A program made the position numbers and the translations under genes. A DNA stretch of 6,077 nucleotides. Origin: Paracoccaceae bacterium. GTDB taxonomy: Bacteria; Pseudomonadota; Alphaproteobacteria; Rhodobacterales; Rhodobacteraceae. The notes beneath the pieces are model-generated. The model made no database searches. It worked only from the letters and a program-made list of their open reading frames with translations, and was not told the DNA's origin. The stretch lies in NCBI GenBank assembly GCA_003250135.1, contig QKHF01000040.1, forward strand, positions 1 to 6,077, read 5' to 3'. Shown here piece by piece: positions 1-5,380 of the stretch (the stretch's first letter is position 1; each line of letters begins with the position of its first letter).

Positions 1-749
1 AGGGGGCGGAGCCTCTGTTCTTCCTCGACTACTTCGCCACCGGCGCGCTGGACGTCGCCTCGGCCGCCAAGGTCGTGCAGGGCATCGCCAAGGGTTGCGA
101 GGAGGCCGGCGCCGCGCTGATCGGCGGCGAGACCGCGGAGATGCCCGGCATGTACGCGAAGGGCGATTTCGACCTCGCGGGCTTCGCCGTGGGCGCGATG
201 GAGCGCGGAACCGCCTTGCCGCGGCCCACCAAGGCGGGCGACGTGTTGCTGGGCCTCGCCTCCTCCGGGCCGCATTCCAACGGCTACTCGCTGATCCGCA
301 AGATCATGGAGGTCAACGGCCTGACCTGGGAGACGCCCTCTCCGTTCAGCGCTGGAACGCTGGGAGAGGCGCTGCTGACGCCCACCCGCATCTATGTCCG
401 CGGCGCGCTGGCGGCGATCCAGGCCGACGCCGTCTCCGCCTTCGCGCATATCACGGGCGGCGGCCTGACCGAGAACCTGCCCCGCGTGTTGCCCGAGGGC
501 ATGGGCGCGCAAATCCACCTCGACGCCTGGAACGTCCCGCCCGTGCTGGACTGGCTGATCAAGCAGGGCGGGATCGAGACGGCGGAAGCGCTGCGGGTCT
601 TCAACTGCGGGATCGGCATGATCGCGGTCTGCCCGCCGGAAACCGCCGAGACAGCCCGCACCGCATTTGAGAGCGTCGGAGAGACCGTCTTTCACATCGG
701 CCACATCGTCGAAGGCGACGGAGTCGCCTATCGGGGCGCGCTGTCATGA
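1..749 (+). CDS. purM: Phosphoribosylformylglycinamidine cyclo-ligase (AIR synthetase), 5'-truncated by window edge
   Basis: This cytoplasmic enzyme uses ATP to close formylglycinamidine ribonucleotide into aminoimidazole ribonucleotide, the fifth step of de novo purine synthesis. The frame is open from base 3, giving 248 codons. Family members are usually near 345-350 residues, so about 100 N-terminal residues, including the start, lie outside the window. Visible family motifs in order are FFLDYFATG, GCEEAG, GGETAEMPGMY, ASSGPHSNGYSLIRK, HITGGGLTENLPRVLP and the C-terminal FNCGIGMI. These cover the second half of the A domain and the whole C-terminal AIRS_C-type domain. No frameshift or odd residue is visible. 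The stop overlaps the purN start (ATGA at 746-749), which suggests translational coupling. An in-frame GTG at 75 is an internal Val codon, not a start. The identification is secure. Confidence 0.97.
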   Translation, partial: GAEPLFFLDYFATGALDVASAAKVVQGIAKGCEEAGAALIGGETAEMPGMYAKGDFDLAGFAVGAMERGTALPRPTKAGDVLLGLASSGPHSNGYSLIRKIMEVNGLTWETPSPFSAGTLGEALLTPTRIYVRGALAAIQADAVSAFAHITGGGLTENLPRVLPEGMGAQIHLDAWNVPPVLDWLIKQGGIETAEALRVFNCGIGMIAVCPPETAETARTAFESVGETVFHIGHIVEGDGVAYRGALS

Positions 750-1405
750 AGCGCAAGATCGCTATCCTGATTTCAGGCCGCGGCACCAACATGGCGGCGC
801 TCTTGGAGGCGTGCGAAAACCCGGACTTCCCGGGCGAGGTCGCGCTGGTCCTCTCGAACGTCCCCAACGCCGCCGGCGTGCAGAAGGCCAGCGCGATGGG
901 CATCCGCACCGCGATCGTCGATCACCGCAAGTTCAAGCATGACCGCGAGGGCTTCGAGGCGGAGATGCAGGAGAAGATCGAGGCCGCGGGCGCCGATTTC
1001 ATCTGCCTCGCCGGGTTCATGCGGTTGCTGACGCGCGGCTTCACCGACGCGTGGCGCGGCCGGATGATCAACATCCACCCGTCGCTGCTGCCCTCGTTCC
1101 CCGGGCTCGACACCCATGCCCGCGCGCTGGAAAGCGGCGTACGCATCCACGGCTGCACTGTGCATTTCGTGAACTCGGAGATGGATGCGGGGCCGATCAT
1201 CGCGCAGGCCGCGGTGCCGGTGGCGCCGGATGACACGCCTGACACGCTGGCCGCCCGCGTCCTCGACTGCGAGCATCTTCTCTATCCCCATGCTCTGCGC
1301 ATGGTGCTCGATGGAGAGGCGCGGGAAGACGGCGAGCGGGTTATCCTGTCAGGCGAAGCGGCGGCGAAGGCGGCGTCCCGGGCGGTCCTGAACCCCGCGC
1401 TGTGA
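746..1405 (+). CDS. purN: Phosphoribosylglycinamide formyltransferase (GAR transformylase)
   Basis: It transfers the formyl group of 10-formyltetrahydrofolate to glycinamide ribonucleotide, the third step of purine synthesis, in the cytoplasm. The 219-residue product matches the usual 190-220 of the family. The N-terminal phosphate-binding loop SGRGTNMAAL spans residues 10-19. The hallmark NIHPSLLPSFPG at 109-120 carries catalytic Asn109 and His111. GPIIAQAAVPV follows catalytic Asp147 in the EMDAGPI segment; these correspond to the Asn-His-Asp triad known from the E. coli enzyme. The folate-binding stretch LAGFMRLL is at 88-95. The ATG shares four bases with the purM stop, so the start is fixed by overlap and the genes are probably cotranslated. 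The last 15 residues are Ala-rich and look like a variable tail. PurN (step 3) and PurM (step 5) sit next to each other in many bacteria. Confidence 0.97.
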   Translation: MKRKIAILISGRGTNMAALLEACENPDFPGEVALVLSNVPNAAGVQKASAMGIRTAIVDHRKFKHDREGFEAEMQEKIEAAGADFICLAGFMRLLTRGFTDAWRGRMINIHPSLLPSFPGLDTHARALESGVRIHGCTVHFVNSEMDAGPIIAQAAVPVAPDDTPDTLAARVLDCEHLLYPHALRMVLDGEAREDGERVILSGEAAAKAASRAVLNPAL

Positions 1406-1418
1406 CCTTGAGGGCTGA

Positions 1419-2501
1419 ATGCGGCTGATCCTTCGGGAAGAGGATAGACCAAACGATGCGCGGGCGCCGCTGACGCCCGCCGACGCCGCCCAATTGGTCG
1501 AAGCGGACTGGCGCGTTCTGGTCGAGCGCAGTTCCGCCCGCGTATTCAGCGACGGTGAATATGGCGAGGCCGGCTGTCAGTTGACCGAACCGGGAAGCTG
1601 GGCCGAAGCGGGTTCCGATTCTCTGGTTTTGGGCGTCGGTCCGCTGCCAGACGCGCCGGACGCGCTGCGCGCCAACTATGTCCACATCTCGCGCCTGCTA
1701 GACGAGCCAGACGGCTGGCGGGACCAGATGGCGCGGTTCCAGCGCGGCAAGGGTCGCCTGTTCGATATCGACGCGCTGACCGACGCCAAGGGCCGCAAGC
1801 TGGCCGGTTGCGGCGCGCTGGCGGGGTGGCTGGGCGCGGCCATCGGGCTCGGCCGCCTGCTGGGCCGCCGCCTGAAGCGACCGGGTCCAGAGCAGGGCCT
1901 CATCCCATTCGACGCCCGCAACGACGTCGTCGAACTGCTGGAGCCGATGGCGGAGCGCGGCGAGCGCGTCTCGGCGGCCATTGTCGGCGCGGATGGGCGC
2001 GCCGGGCGCGCGGCGGCGGCTCTGCTGACCCGGATGGGAGTCTCCGTCTCGCTCTGGGGACGGGGCGAGACCGAGGACCTGCCGACCAACCGCAACCGGC
2101 GCGACGCGCTTCTTGGCCATGACATGCTGGTCAACTGCGCCGCCCCGAGCGGGCCAGGTCTGATTCTGGCCTCGCTCGAGCATCTCGCCGCCCGCGCCTG
2201 CCATCTGCAGGTCATCGTCGATATCGCCTGCGCGCCGACCAGCCCGCGGAGCCCCCTGCCCGTCTATCTGGAGCCGACGACCTGGGAGTCGCCGATTCGA
2301 GCGCTGGGCATGAACGGCCGCGGCGGTCTGATCGAAATAGCCGCTCTCGATGACCTCCCCGCGCTATTACCGCGCGAAAGCTCGCTTGAACTGTCGGATC
2401 AGCTTGTCGAACTGCTGCTCGACTTTCCCGGCGGCGGGCCGTGGCGTCGGGCGGCCGCGGCTTTCGACTCGGCGCTGGCTCGATCCGCCGACAGCGGGTG
2501 A
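1419..2501 (+). CDS. Saccharopine dehydrogenase (NAD+, L-lysine-forming)-like protein, probably catalytically degenerate
   Basis: The 360-residue product resembles yeast Lys1-type saccharopine dehydrogenase (EC 1.5.1.7) over its whole length; the family is about 350-375. It has the N-terminal RAPLTPADAAQLVEA (residues 15-29), ERSSARVFSDGEY (36-48), the GRLFDIDALTDAKGRKLAG segment (112-130), the Rossmann loop GADGRAGRAA (190-199), MLVNCAAPS (236-244), VDIACAPTSP (267-276) and the C-terminal LDDLPALLPRESS (310-322). Compared with yeast Lys1 recalled from memory, catalytic Lys77 aligns with Gly74, Glu78 with Pro75, His96 with Arg92, and Glu122 with Asp118. The loop that normally carries the acid-base residues is therefore rewritten, while Arg15 and the nucleotide-binding loop persist. 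The start is ATG 1419, behind a GAGG (1410-1413) five bases upstream. It lies 13 bp after purN, probably in the same operon. It may be a pseudoenzyme or have a different imino-acid activity; I cannot tell which from sequence. Confidence 0.85.
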   Translation: MRLILREEDRPNDARAPLTPADAAQLVEADWRVLVERSSARVFSDGEYGEAGCQLTEPGSWAEAGSDSLVLGVGPLPDAPDALRANYVHISRLLDEPDGWRDQMARFQRGKGRLFDIDALTDAKGRKLAGCGALAGWLGAAIGLGRLLGRRLKRPGPEQGLIPFDARNDVVELLEPMAERGERVSAAIVGADGRAGRAAAALLTRMGVSVSLWGRGETEDLPTNRNRRDALLGHDMLVNCAAPSGPGLILASLEHLAARACHLQVIVDIACAPTSPRSPLPVYLEPTTWESPIRALGMNGRGGLIEIAALDDLPALLPRESSLELSDQLVELLLDFPGGGPWRRAAAAFDSALARSADSG

Positions 2502-2690
2502 GGCGAACGCCGGTTCGCTGACTTCCGGCGCGCTGAAGATCATCGCTCCGGCCGCGCCTGCGGAAGATACCGCGACGCGCGCCCGCGCCGGCTTCTTCGC
2601 GCTGATTTCCTTCGTCAAACGGCTTATCGCAGATCCGTCCCGGCCGCCCGCGCTCAGCGCGACTCGTGCAGCTTCGTCCTTCTCAGTCAT
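2367..2690 (-). CDS. Small hypothetical protein convergent with the dehydrogenase-like gene
   Basis: I do not recognise this protein. The ATG at 2690-2688 is preceded by a full AAGGAGG at a five-base spacing, the strongest ribosome binding site in the window, and opens a 107-codon frame ending in TAA at 2367. The product begins MTEKDEAARVALSAGG. It is Ala-, Ser-, Arg- and Lys-rich, has a disordered-looking middle (PAFASPAVGG, RGRPTPRPAAG), and ends in a basic amphipathic-looking tail (VEQQFDKLIRQFKRAFAR). Third codon positions favour G or C, as in the neighbours. No membrane segment or signal peptide is seen. The last 135 bp are antisense to the 3' end of the 1419-2501 gene, so part of the frame could be a shadow. 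A terminator-like hairpin sits just upstream, so expression would need read-through from ndk or its own promoter. I consider it possible but unproven. Confidence 0.4.
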   Translation of the reverse strand: MTEKDEAARVALSAGGRDGSAISRLTKEISAKKPARARVAVSSAGAAGAMIFSAPEVSEPAFASPAVGGSSQRRVESRGRPTPRPAAGKVEQQFDKLIRQFKRAFAR

Positions 2691-2695
2691 GCTCG

Positions 2696-2702
2696 CCTCC
2701 TT
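2696..2702 (-). promoter_or_regulatory. Consensus Shine-Dalgarno for the small minus-strand ORF
   Basis: Read on the minus strand, this is AAGGAGG followed by CGAGC and then ATG (2690-2688). It is a perfect anti-16S match at optimal spacing. It is the main reason for treating the downstream frame as a gene and for choosing this ATG over an upstream in-frame ATG at 2792, which would read across the terminator hairpin. Confidence 0.5.
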
Positions 2703-2707
2703 GACGC

Positions 2708-2739
2708 AAAACGGCCGCGCCGATCCAACAGCGCGGCCG
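2708..2739 (-). terminator. Probable Rho-independent terminator downstream of ndk
   Basis: Perfect 9-bp all-G/C arms (CGGCCGCGC at 2712-2720 and GCGCGGCCG at 2731-2739) enclose a 10-base loop. On the minus strand the second arm runs into TTTT (2711-2708). The hairpin begins about 90 nt past the ndk stop, so it most likely ends the ndk transcript. On the plus strand the arm is followed only by CTTATTG, so termination of the purMN-dehydrogenase transcript here would be weak. The T run is short, and efficiency cannot be judged from sequence. Confidence 0.65.
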
Positions 2740-2743
2740 CTTA

Positions 2744-2756
2744 TTGCAGTGCAGCA
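2744..2756. promoter_or_regulatory. TGCA-rich imperfect palindrome, possible PhaR-type operator
   Basis: The plus strand reads TTGCAGTGCAGCA and the minus strand TGCTGCACTGCAA. The core CTGC-N3-GCAA is one base off CTGC-N3-GCAG, which I recall as the recognition pattern of PhaR, the polyhydroxyalkanoate regulator of Rhodobacterales and relatives. It lies between the ndk stop and the terminator hairpin, about 55 bp upstream of the small minus-strand ORF. A single short motif match can arise by chance and the adjacent ORF does not look like a phasin, so this is only a suggestion. Confidence 0.2.
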
Positions 2757-2830
2757 CAACTTGTTCGTAGGCGCAACCGAAGATAGCGTCACGAACCGTT
2801 TATAAAACGTATCGGCGCTATCGGCGGGGA

Positions 2831-3253
2831 TTAGCCGACCAGCTCAAGCCCCGAGAAGAAATAGGCGATCTCGACGGCGGCCGTTTCGGGCGCGTCGGAA
2901 CCATGCACCGAGTTCTCGCCGATCGACAGGGCGAACTCCTTGCGGATTGTTCCCTCGGCCGCCTCGGCCGGGTTGGTGGCGCCCATCACTTCGCGGTTCT
3001 TGGCGTTGGCGTCCTCGCCCTCAAGCACCTGAACCACAACCGGGGCCGAGGACATGAACTCACAGAGCTCGCCATAAAACGGACGCGCGGCGTGAACCTC
3101 GTAGAACTTGCCCGCCTGCGCGTCGGTCAGGTGGATTCGCTTCTGCGCGATGATGCGCAGGCCCGCGGCTTCGAACTTGGCGTTGATGGCGCCGGTCAGG
3201 TTGCGGTTGGTCGCGTCGGGCTTGATGATCGACAGCGTGCGCTCGATGGCCAT
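2831..3253 (-). CDS. ndk: Nucleoside diphosphate kinase
   Basis: It transfers the gamma phosphate of ATP to NDPs and dNDPs through a phosphohistidine intermediate, balancing NTP and dNTP pools in the cytoplasm. The 140-residue product is the standard bacterial length. The active-site signature NSVHGSDAPE holds the phosphorylated His117. The expected nucleotide-site residues Lys11 (SIIKPDA), Tyr51, Phe59, Arg87 (KNREVMGATNP), Thr93, Arg104 and Asn114 are all present, so the enzyme should be active. The ATG at 3253 is preceded on the minus strand by AAAGGAC with about eight bases of spacing. It is transcribed divergently from the ABC-F gene and is followed after about 90 nt by a terminator-like hairpin, so it is probably monocistronic. 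The purine genes to the left make substrates for this step but are on the other strand and form a separate unit. Confidence 0.98.
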   Translation of the reverse strand: MAIERTLSIIKPDATNRNLTGAINAKFEAAGLRIIAQKRIHLTDAQAGKFYEVHAARPFYGELCEFMSSAPVVVQVLEGEDANAKNREVMGATNPAEAAEGTIRKEFALSIGENSVHGSDAPETAAVEIAYFFSGLELVG

Positions 3254-3431
3254 GGGAACGGTCCTTTACATGCGTTTCAAGATGCGAGCCGAACGGCCCG
3301 TCGGATGTTGCGGCGCGCATTAGCACAGGGTTTCGCGCCATGAAAGCGCATATCGAGGCGGACTTGACGCCGCGATGCGCGCCTGCCACTTCCCCACTCC
3401 ACCGCAACCGAGCAGGACCGCCGCCCTTCCC

Positions 3432-4760
3432 ATGCTTTCGATCCGCGACATCAGCTTCTCGATGGAGGGCCGCCCGCTGTTCGAGGGCGCTTCGGCGCAA
3501 ATCCCGTCGGGCAAGATCGTCGGCGTGGTCGGCCGCAACGGAACCGGCAAGACCACGCTCTTTCGCCTGATCCGGCGCGAGTTGCCGCTTGATGGCGGCG
3601 AAATCGAGACGCCGCGCCGCGCCCGCATCGGCGGCGTGGCGCAGGAGGCGCCGGCCTCCGCGATGAGCCTGCTGGAGACCGTGCTGGCCGCGGATGTGGA
3701 ACGCGCGGCGCTGATGGCGGAAGCCGAGATCGCGACCGACCCCCACCGCATCGCCGAGATTCAGACCCGGCTGGTCGATATCGACGCCCATTCGGCCGAA
3801 GCGCGCGCTGCGGCGATCCTGAGCGGACTTGGCTTCGATGCAGAGGCGCAGAGCCGCGCCTGCGCCGAGTTTTCCGGCGGCTGGCGGATGCGTGTGGCGC
3901 TGGCGGCGGTCCTCTTCTCGCGCCCCGACCTTCTGCTGCTCGATGAGCCGACCAACTATCTCGACCTCGAAGGAACGATGTGGCTGGAGAGCTTCCTCGC
4001 CCGCTATCCCGCCACCGCGCTGGTGATCTCCCACGACCGTGACCTTCTGAACCGGGCCGTGGGCGGCATCCTGCATCTCCATAACCGCAAGTTGACCTAC
4101 TACGCGGGCGGCTATGACGATTTCGACAAGACGCGGCGGGAGAAGCTGGCCAATCAGGCGGCGGCGGCGAAGAAGCAGGACGCCGCCCGCGCCCATCTGC
4201 AAAGCTTTGTCGACCGGTTCCGCGCCAAGGCGACCAAGGCAAAGCAGGCGCAGGCCCGCCTGAAGATGCTTGCGAAGATGGAGCCGATCGCGGCGGAGAT
4301 CGAAGGTTCGGTCGCGCCGTTCCGGTTCGAGACGCCCGAGGAGCTCTCGCCGCCAATCATCGCGCTTGAAGACGCCAGCGCGGGCTATGACGGCAGGGCG
4401 GTGCTCGCGAATCTGTCGCTGCGCATCGATCAGGACGACCGGATTGCGCTTCTGGGCGCAAATGGCGAGGGCAAGTCGACCTTCGCCAAGCTGATCTCAA
4501 ACCGCCTGAAGCCTATGGCGGGAACGCTGCGGGTCTCGCCAAAGCTGAAGATCGGCTATTTCGCCCAGCACCAGTTGGATGAACTGACCCGCGGCGAGAC
4601 CGCGGTCGACCACATCCGCCGCCGCAGGCCCGACCTGCCCCCCGCGAAGCTGCGCGCGCTTCTGGGCGCGGGCGGGATCGGCGCTCTCGGGCGGGCAGAA
4701 GGCGCGGCTGCTGATGCGGCTGGCCACATTGGACGCGCCGCAGATGATCATCCTCGATGA
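3432..4760 (+). CDS. ABC-F protein, N-terminal part: first cassette, linker and start of second cassette
   Basis: Residues count from ATG 3432. Walker A of cassette 1 is GRNGTGKTT (34-42), the Q-loop is Gln71, the signature FSGGWRMR is at 147-154, Walker B LLLLDEPTNYLDLE is at 167-180 and the switch His201 is in ISHDRD. The linker at about 232-285 is basic and helical (RREKLANQ, then DRFRAKATKAKQAQARLK) and is the tRNA-contacting part of ABC-F proteins. Walker A of cassette 2 is GANGEGKST (342-350), followed by KIGYFAQHQL (373-382). Family resemblance stops at LLGAGGIG (410-417); the last 26 residues to the stop at 4760 are out-of-frame sequence. I chose ATG 3432 over the in-frame ATG 3375 because family members begin with a short M-x-x-I strand and the 19 extra residues are Pro-rich and unlike the family. 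The ribosome binding site is weak (AGGA near 3413-3416). Alone, this piece lacks the second signature and Walker B. Confidence 0.75.
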   Translation: MLSIRDISFSMEGRPLFEGASAQIPSGKIVGVVGRNGTGKTTLFRLIRRELPLDGGEIETPRRARIGGVAQEAPASAMSLLETVLAADVERAALMAEAEIATDPHRIAEIQTRLVDIDAHSAEARAAAILSGLGFDAEAQSRACAEFSGGWRMRVALAAVLFSRPDLLLLDEPTNYLDLEGTMWLESFLARYPATALVISHDRDLLNRAVGGILHLHNRKLTYYAGGYDDFDKTRREKLANQAAAAKKQDAARAHLQSFVDRFRAKATKAKQAQARLKMLAKMEPIAAEIEGSVAPFRFETPEELSPPIIALEDASAGYDGRAVLANLSLRIDQDDRIALLGANGEGKSTFAKLISNRLKPMAGTLRVSPKLKIGYFAQHQLDELTRGETAVDHIRRRRPDLPPAKLRALLGAGGIGALGRAEGAAADAAGHIGRAADDHPR

Positions 4761-5277
4761 GCCGACCAACCACCTGGACATCGAAAGCCGCGAAGCGCTG
4801 ATCCGGGGCCTCTGCGACTATGATGGCGCGGTGATCCTGGTCAGCCACGACCCGCATCTGGTCGAAGCGGTGGCGGACCGCCTGTGGCTTGTGAAGGGCG
4901 GCGCGGTGACGCCCTTCGACGGCGACATGGACGAATACCGCGCCCTGCTCCTCTCCGAGCGCGGCGCCGCGGCCCGGTCCGGCAAGGCCGATGGCGGCGA
5001 GAAGAAATCCCAGCGCCGCAACGCCGCCGAGGCCCGCCGCGCGCTGGCGCCGCTTCGTGCGGAAGTTCAAAAAGCCGAGGAACGCATATCCAAGCTTGAG
5101 GAAATGCGCGAGAAGATCGACGCGCGGCTCGCAGATCCGACGCTCTACGAAAAAGGGCCGGAGGAAATCGCAAGGCTCCAGAAGAAGCGCGCCGAAATCA
5201 TCGACGGGCTGGAGCGCGCCGAGGCGCTTTGGCTGGAGGCCGGGGACCGTCTGGAGGCGGCGGAAACGGGCGCCTGA
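4714..5277 (+). CDS. ABC-F protein, C-terminal part: rest of second cassette and coiled-coil tail
   Basis: This is the downstream fragment of the same broken gene. Family sequence in this frame actually begins upstream of the first ATG, at about 4678, with the second signature LSGGQ at 4684-4698. From ATG 4714 the frame carries Walker B MIILDEPTNHLDIES, with the switch His of VSHDPHL at 4846-4848. PFDGDMDEYR, typical of ABC-F cassettes, comes next. From about 5020 to the end there is a long charged helix pair (EVQKAEERISKLEEMREKID, then LYEKGPEEIARLQKKRAEI and ALWLEAGDRLEAAE), matching the C-terminal domain of YheS. I see no convincing ribosome binding site for ATG 4714. A product starting there would lack the signature motif and could not form a complete ATPase site, so independent function is unlikely. 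Confidence 0.6.
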   Translation: MRLATLDAPQMIILDEPTNHLDIESREALIRGLCDYDGAVILVSHDPHLVEAVADRLWLVKGGAVTPFDGDMDEYRALLLSERGAAARSGKADGGEKKSQRRNAAEARRALAPLRAEVQKAEERISKLEEMREKIDARLADPTLYEKGPEEIARLQKKRAEIIDGLERAEALWLEAGDRLEAAETGA

Positions 5278-5287
5278 GCCGCTCTGT

Positions 5288-5302
5288 CGCCACAATGTGG
5301 CG
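5288..5302. repeat. Short perfect inverted repeat after the ABC-F gene
   Basis: CGCCACAATGTGGCG has 7-bp arms around a single central base and lies 11 bp after the ABC-F stop. It has no following T run in either direction, and the loop would be only 1-3 bases, so it is a poor intrinsic terminator. It could be an operator or a chance palindrome. Confidence 0.3.
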
Positions 5303-5380
5303 TCAGGCTCTCGCATCAGCTACATCAAGCCCATATATTCGCCACAGACGTTTACGGCTTAGTCGTTGAGTTTAATCGGA

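Larger units (their letters stand above)
3432..5277 (+). pseudogene. YheS-type ABC-F translation factor gene, disrupted by a frameshift with an apparent short deletion
   Basis: Read through one frame change, this locus encodes about 615 residues of an ABC-F protein. The architecture is two ATP-binding cassettes joined by the P-site-tRNA-interacting linker, plus a C-terminal coiled coil. ABC-F proteins bind the ribosomal E site and relieve stalled translation; they are cytoplasmic and not transporters. The best subfamily match is E. coli YheS (637 residues), on the strength of SFVDRFRAKATKAKQAQAR, KIGYFAQHQL and the LYEKGPEEIARLQKKR-like tail. Frame 1 (from 3432) is good until about 4682 and then turns into non-family sequence ending at 4760. 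Homology resumes from about 4678 in the +1 frame with SALSGGQKARLL. From the LG before the break to SGG there are 19 nt, against about 48 expected from YheS, so roughly 29 nt are missing. Either the gene is inactive or there is an assembly error. Both halves otherwise look well conserved, which implies a recent event. Confidence 0.8.

Noticed and set aside
2350..2805. A 151-codon plus-strand frame running from the end of the dehydrogenase-like gene into the intergenic region
   Set aside because: Its first third overlaps the dehydrogenase gene in another frame, it reads through the terminator hairpin, it has no ribosome binding site, and its composition is unlike a protein.
2810..2827. Tandem 9-bp near repeat TATCGGCGC / TATCGGCGG after the ndk stop
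   Set aside because: Only two short copies in non-coding GC-rich sequence, with no further units or known motif, so it is likely chance.
3319..3327. TGTGCTAAT on the minus strand as an extended -10 for ndk
   Set aside because: It is in a sensible place about 65 bp upstream of ndk, but no recognisable -35 lies at 16-18 bp, so I do not annotate it.
3364..3392. TTGACG (3364-3369) as a -35 box for the ABC-F gene
   Set aside because: Seventeen bases downstream there is no plausible -10 hexamer, so it is not supported as a promoter.
3375..3431. Upstream in-frame ATG at 3375 as the ABC-F start
   Set aside because: The added residues (MRACHFPTPPQPSRTAALP) are unlike the family N-terminus, which begins at the MLSIRDISFS strand encoded from 3432.
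3060..4202. A 380-codon open frame on the minus strand across the ndk start and ABC-F first cassette
   Set aside because: It is antisense to two well-identified genes, has Arg/His-rich composition typical of a GC-rich shadow frame, and shows no recognisable domain.
4660..4700. Programmed +1 ribosomal frameshifting in the ABC-F gene
   Set aside because: About ten conserved residues are missing at the junction as well as the shift, there is no slippery sequence or stop-codon pause site, and ABC-F genes are not known to use recoding. A deletion or assembly fault is simpler.
4513..5316. A 267-codon minus-strand open frame opposite the second ABC-F cassette
   Set aside because: It is antisense to clear cassette and coiled-coil coding sequence and shows no family resemblance, so it is a shadow of codon bias.
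5366..5380. TTG at 5366 as the protease start
   Set aside because: It adds only five residues and has no better Shine-Dalgarno than ATG 5381.
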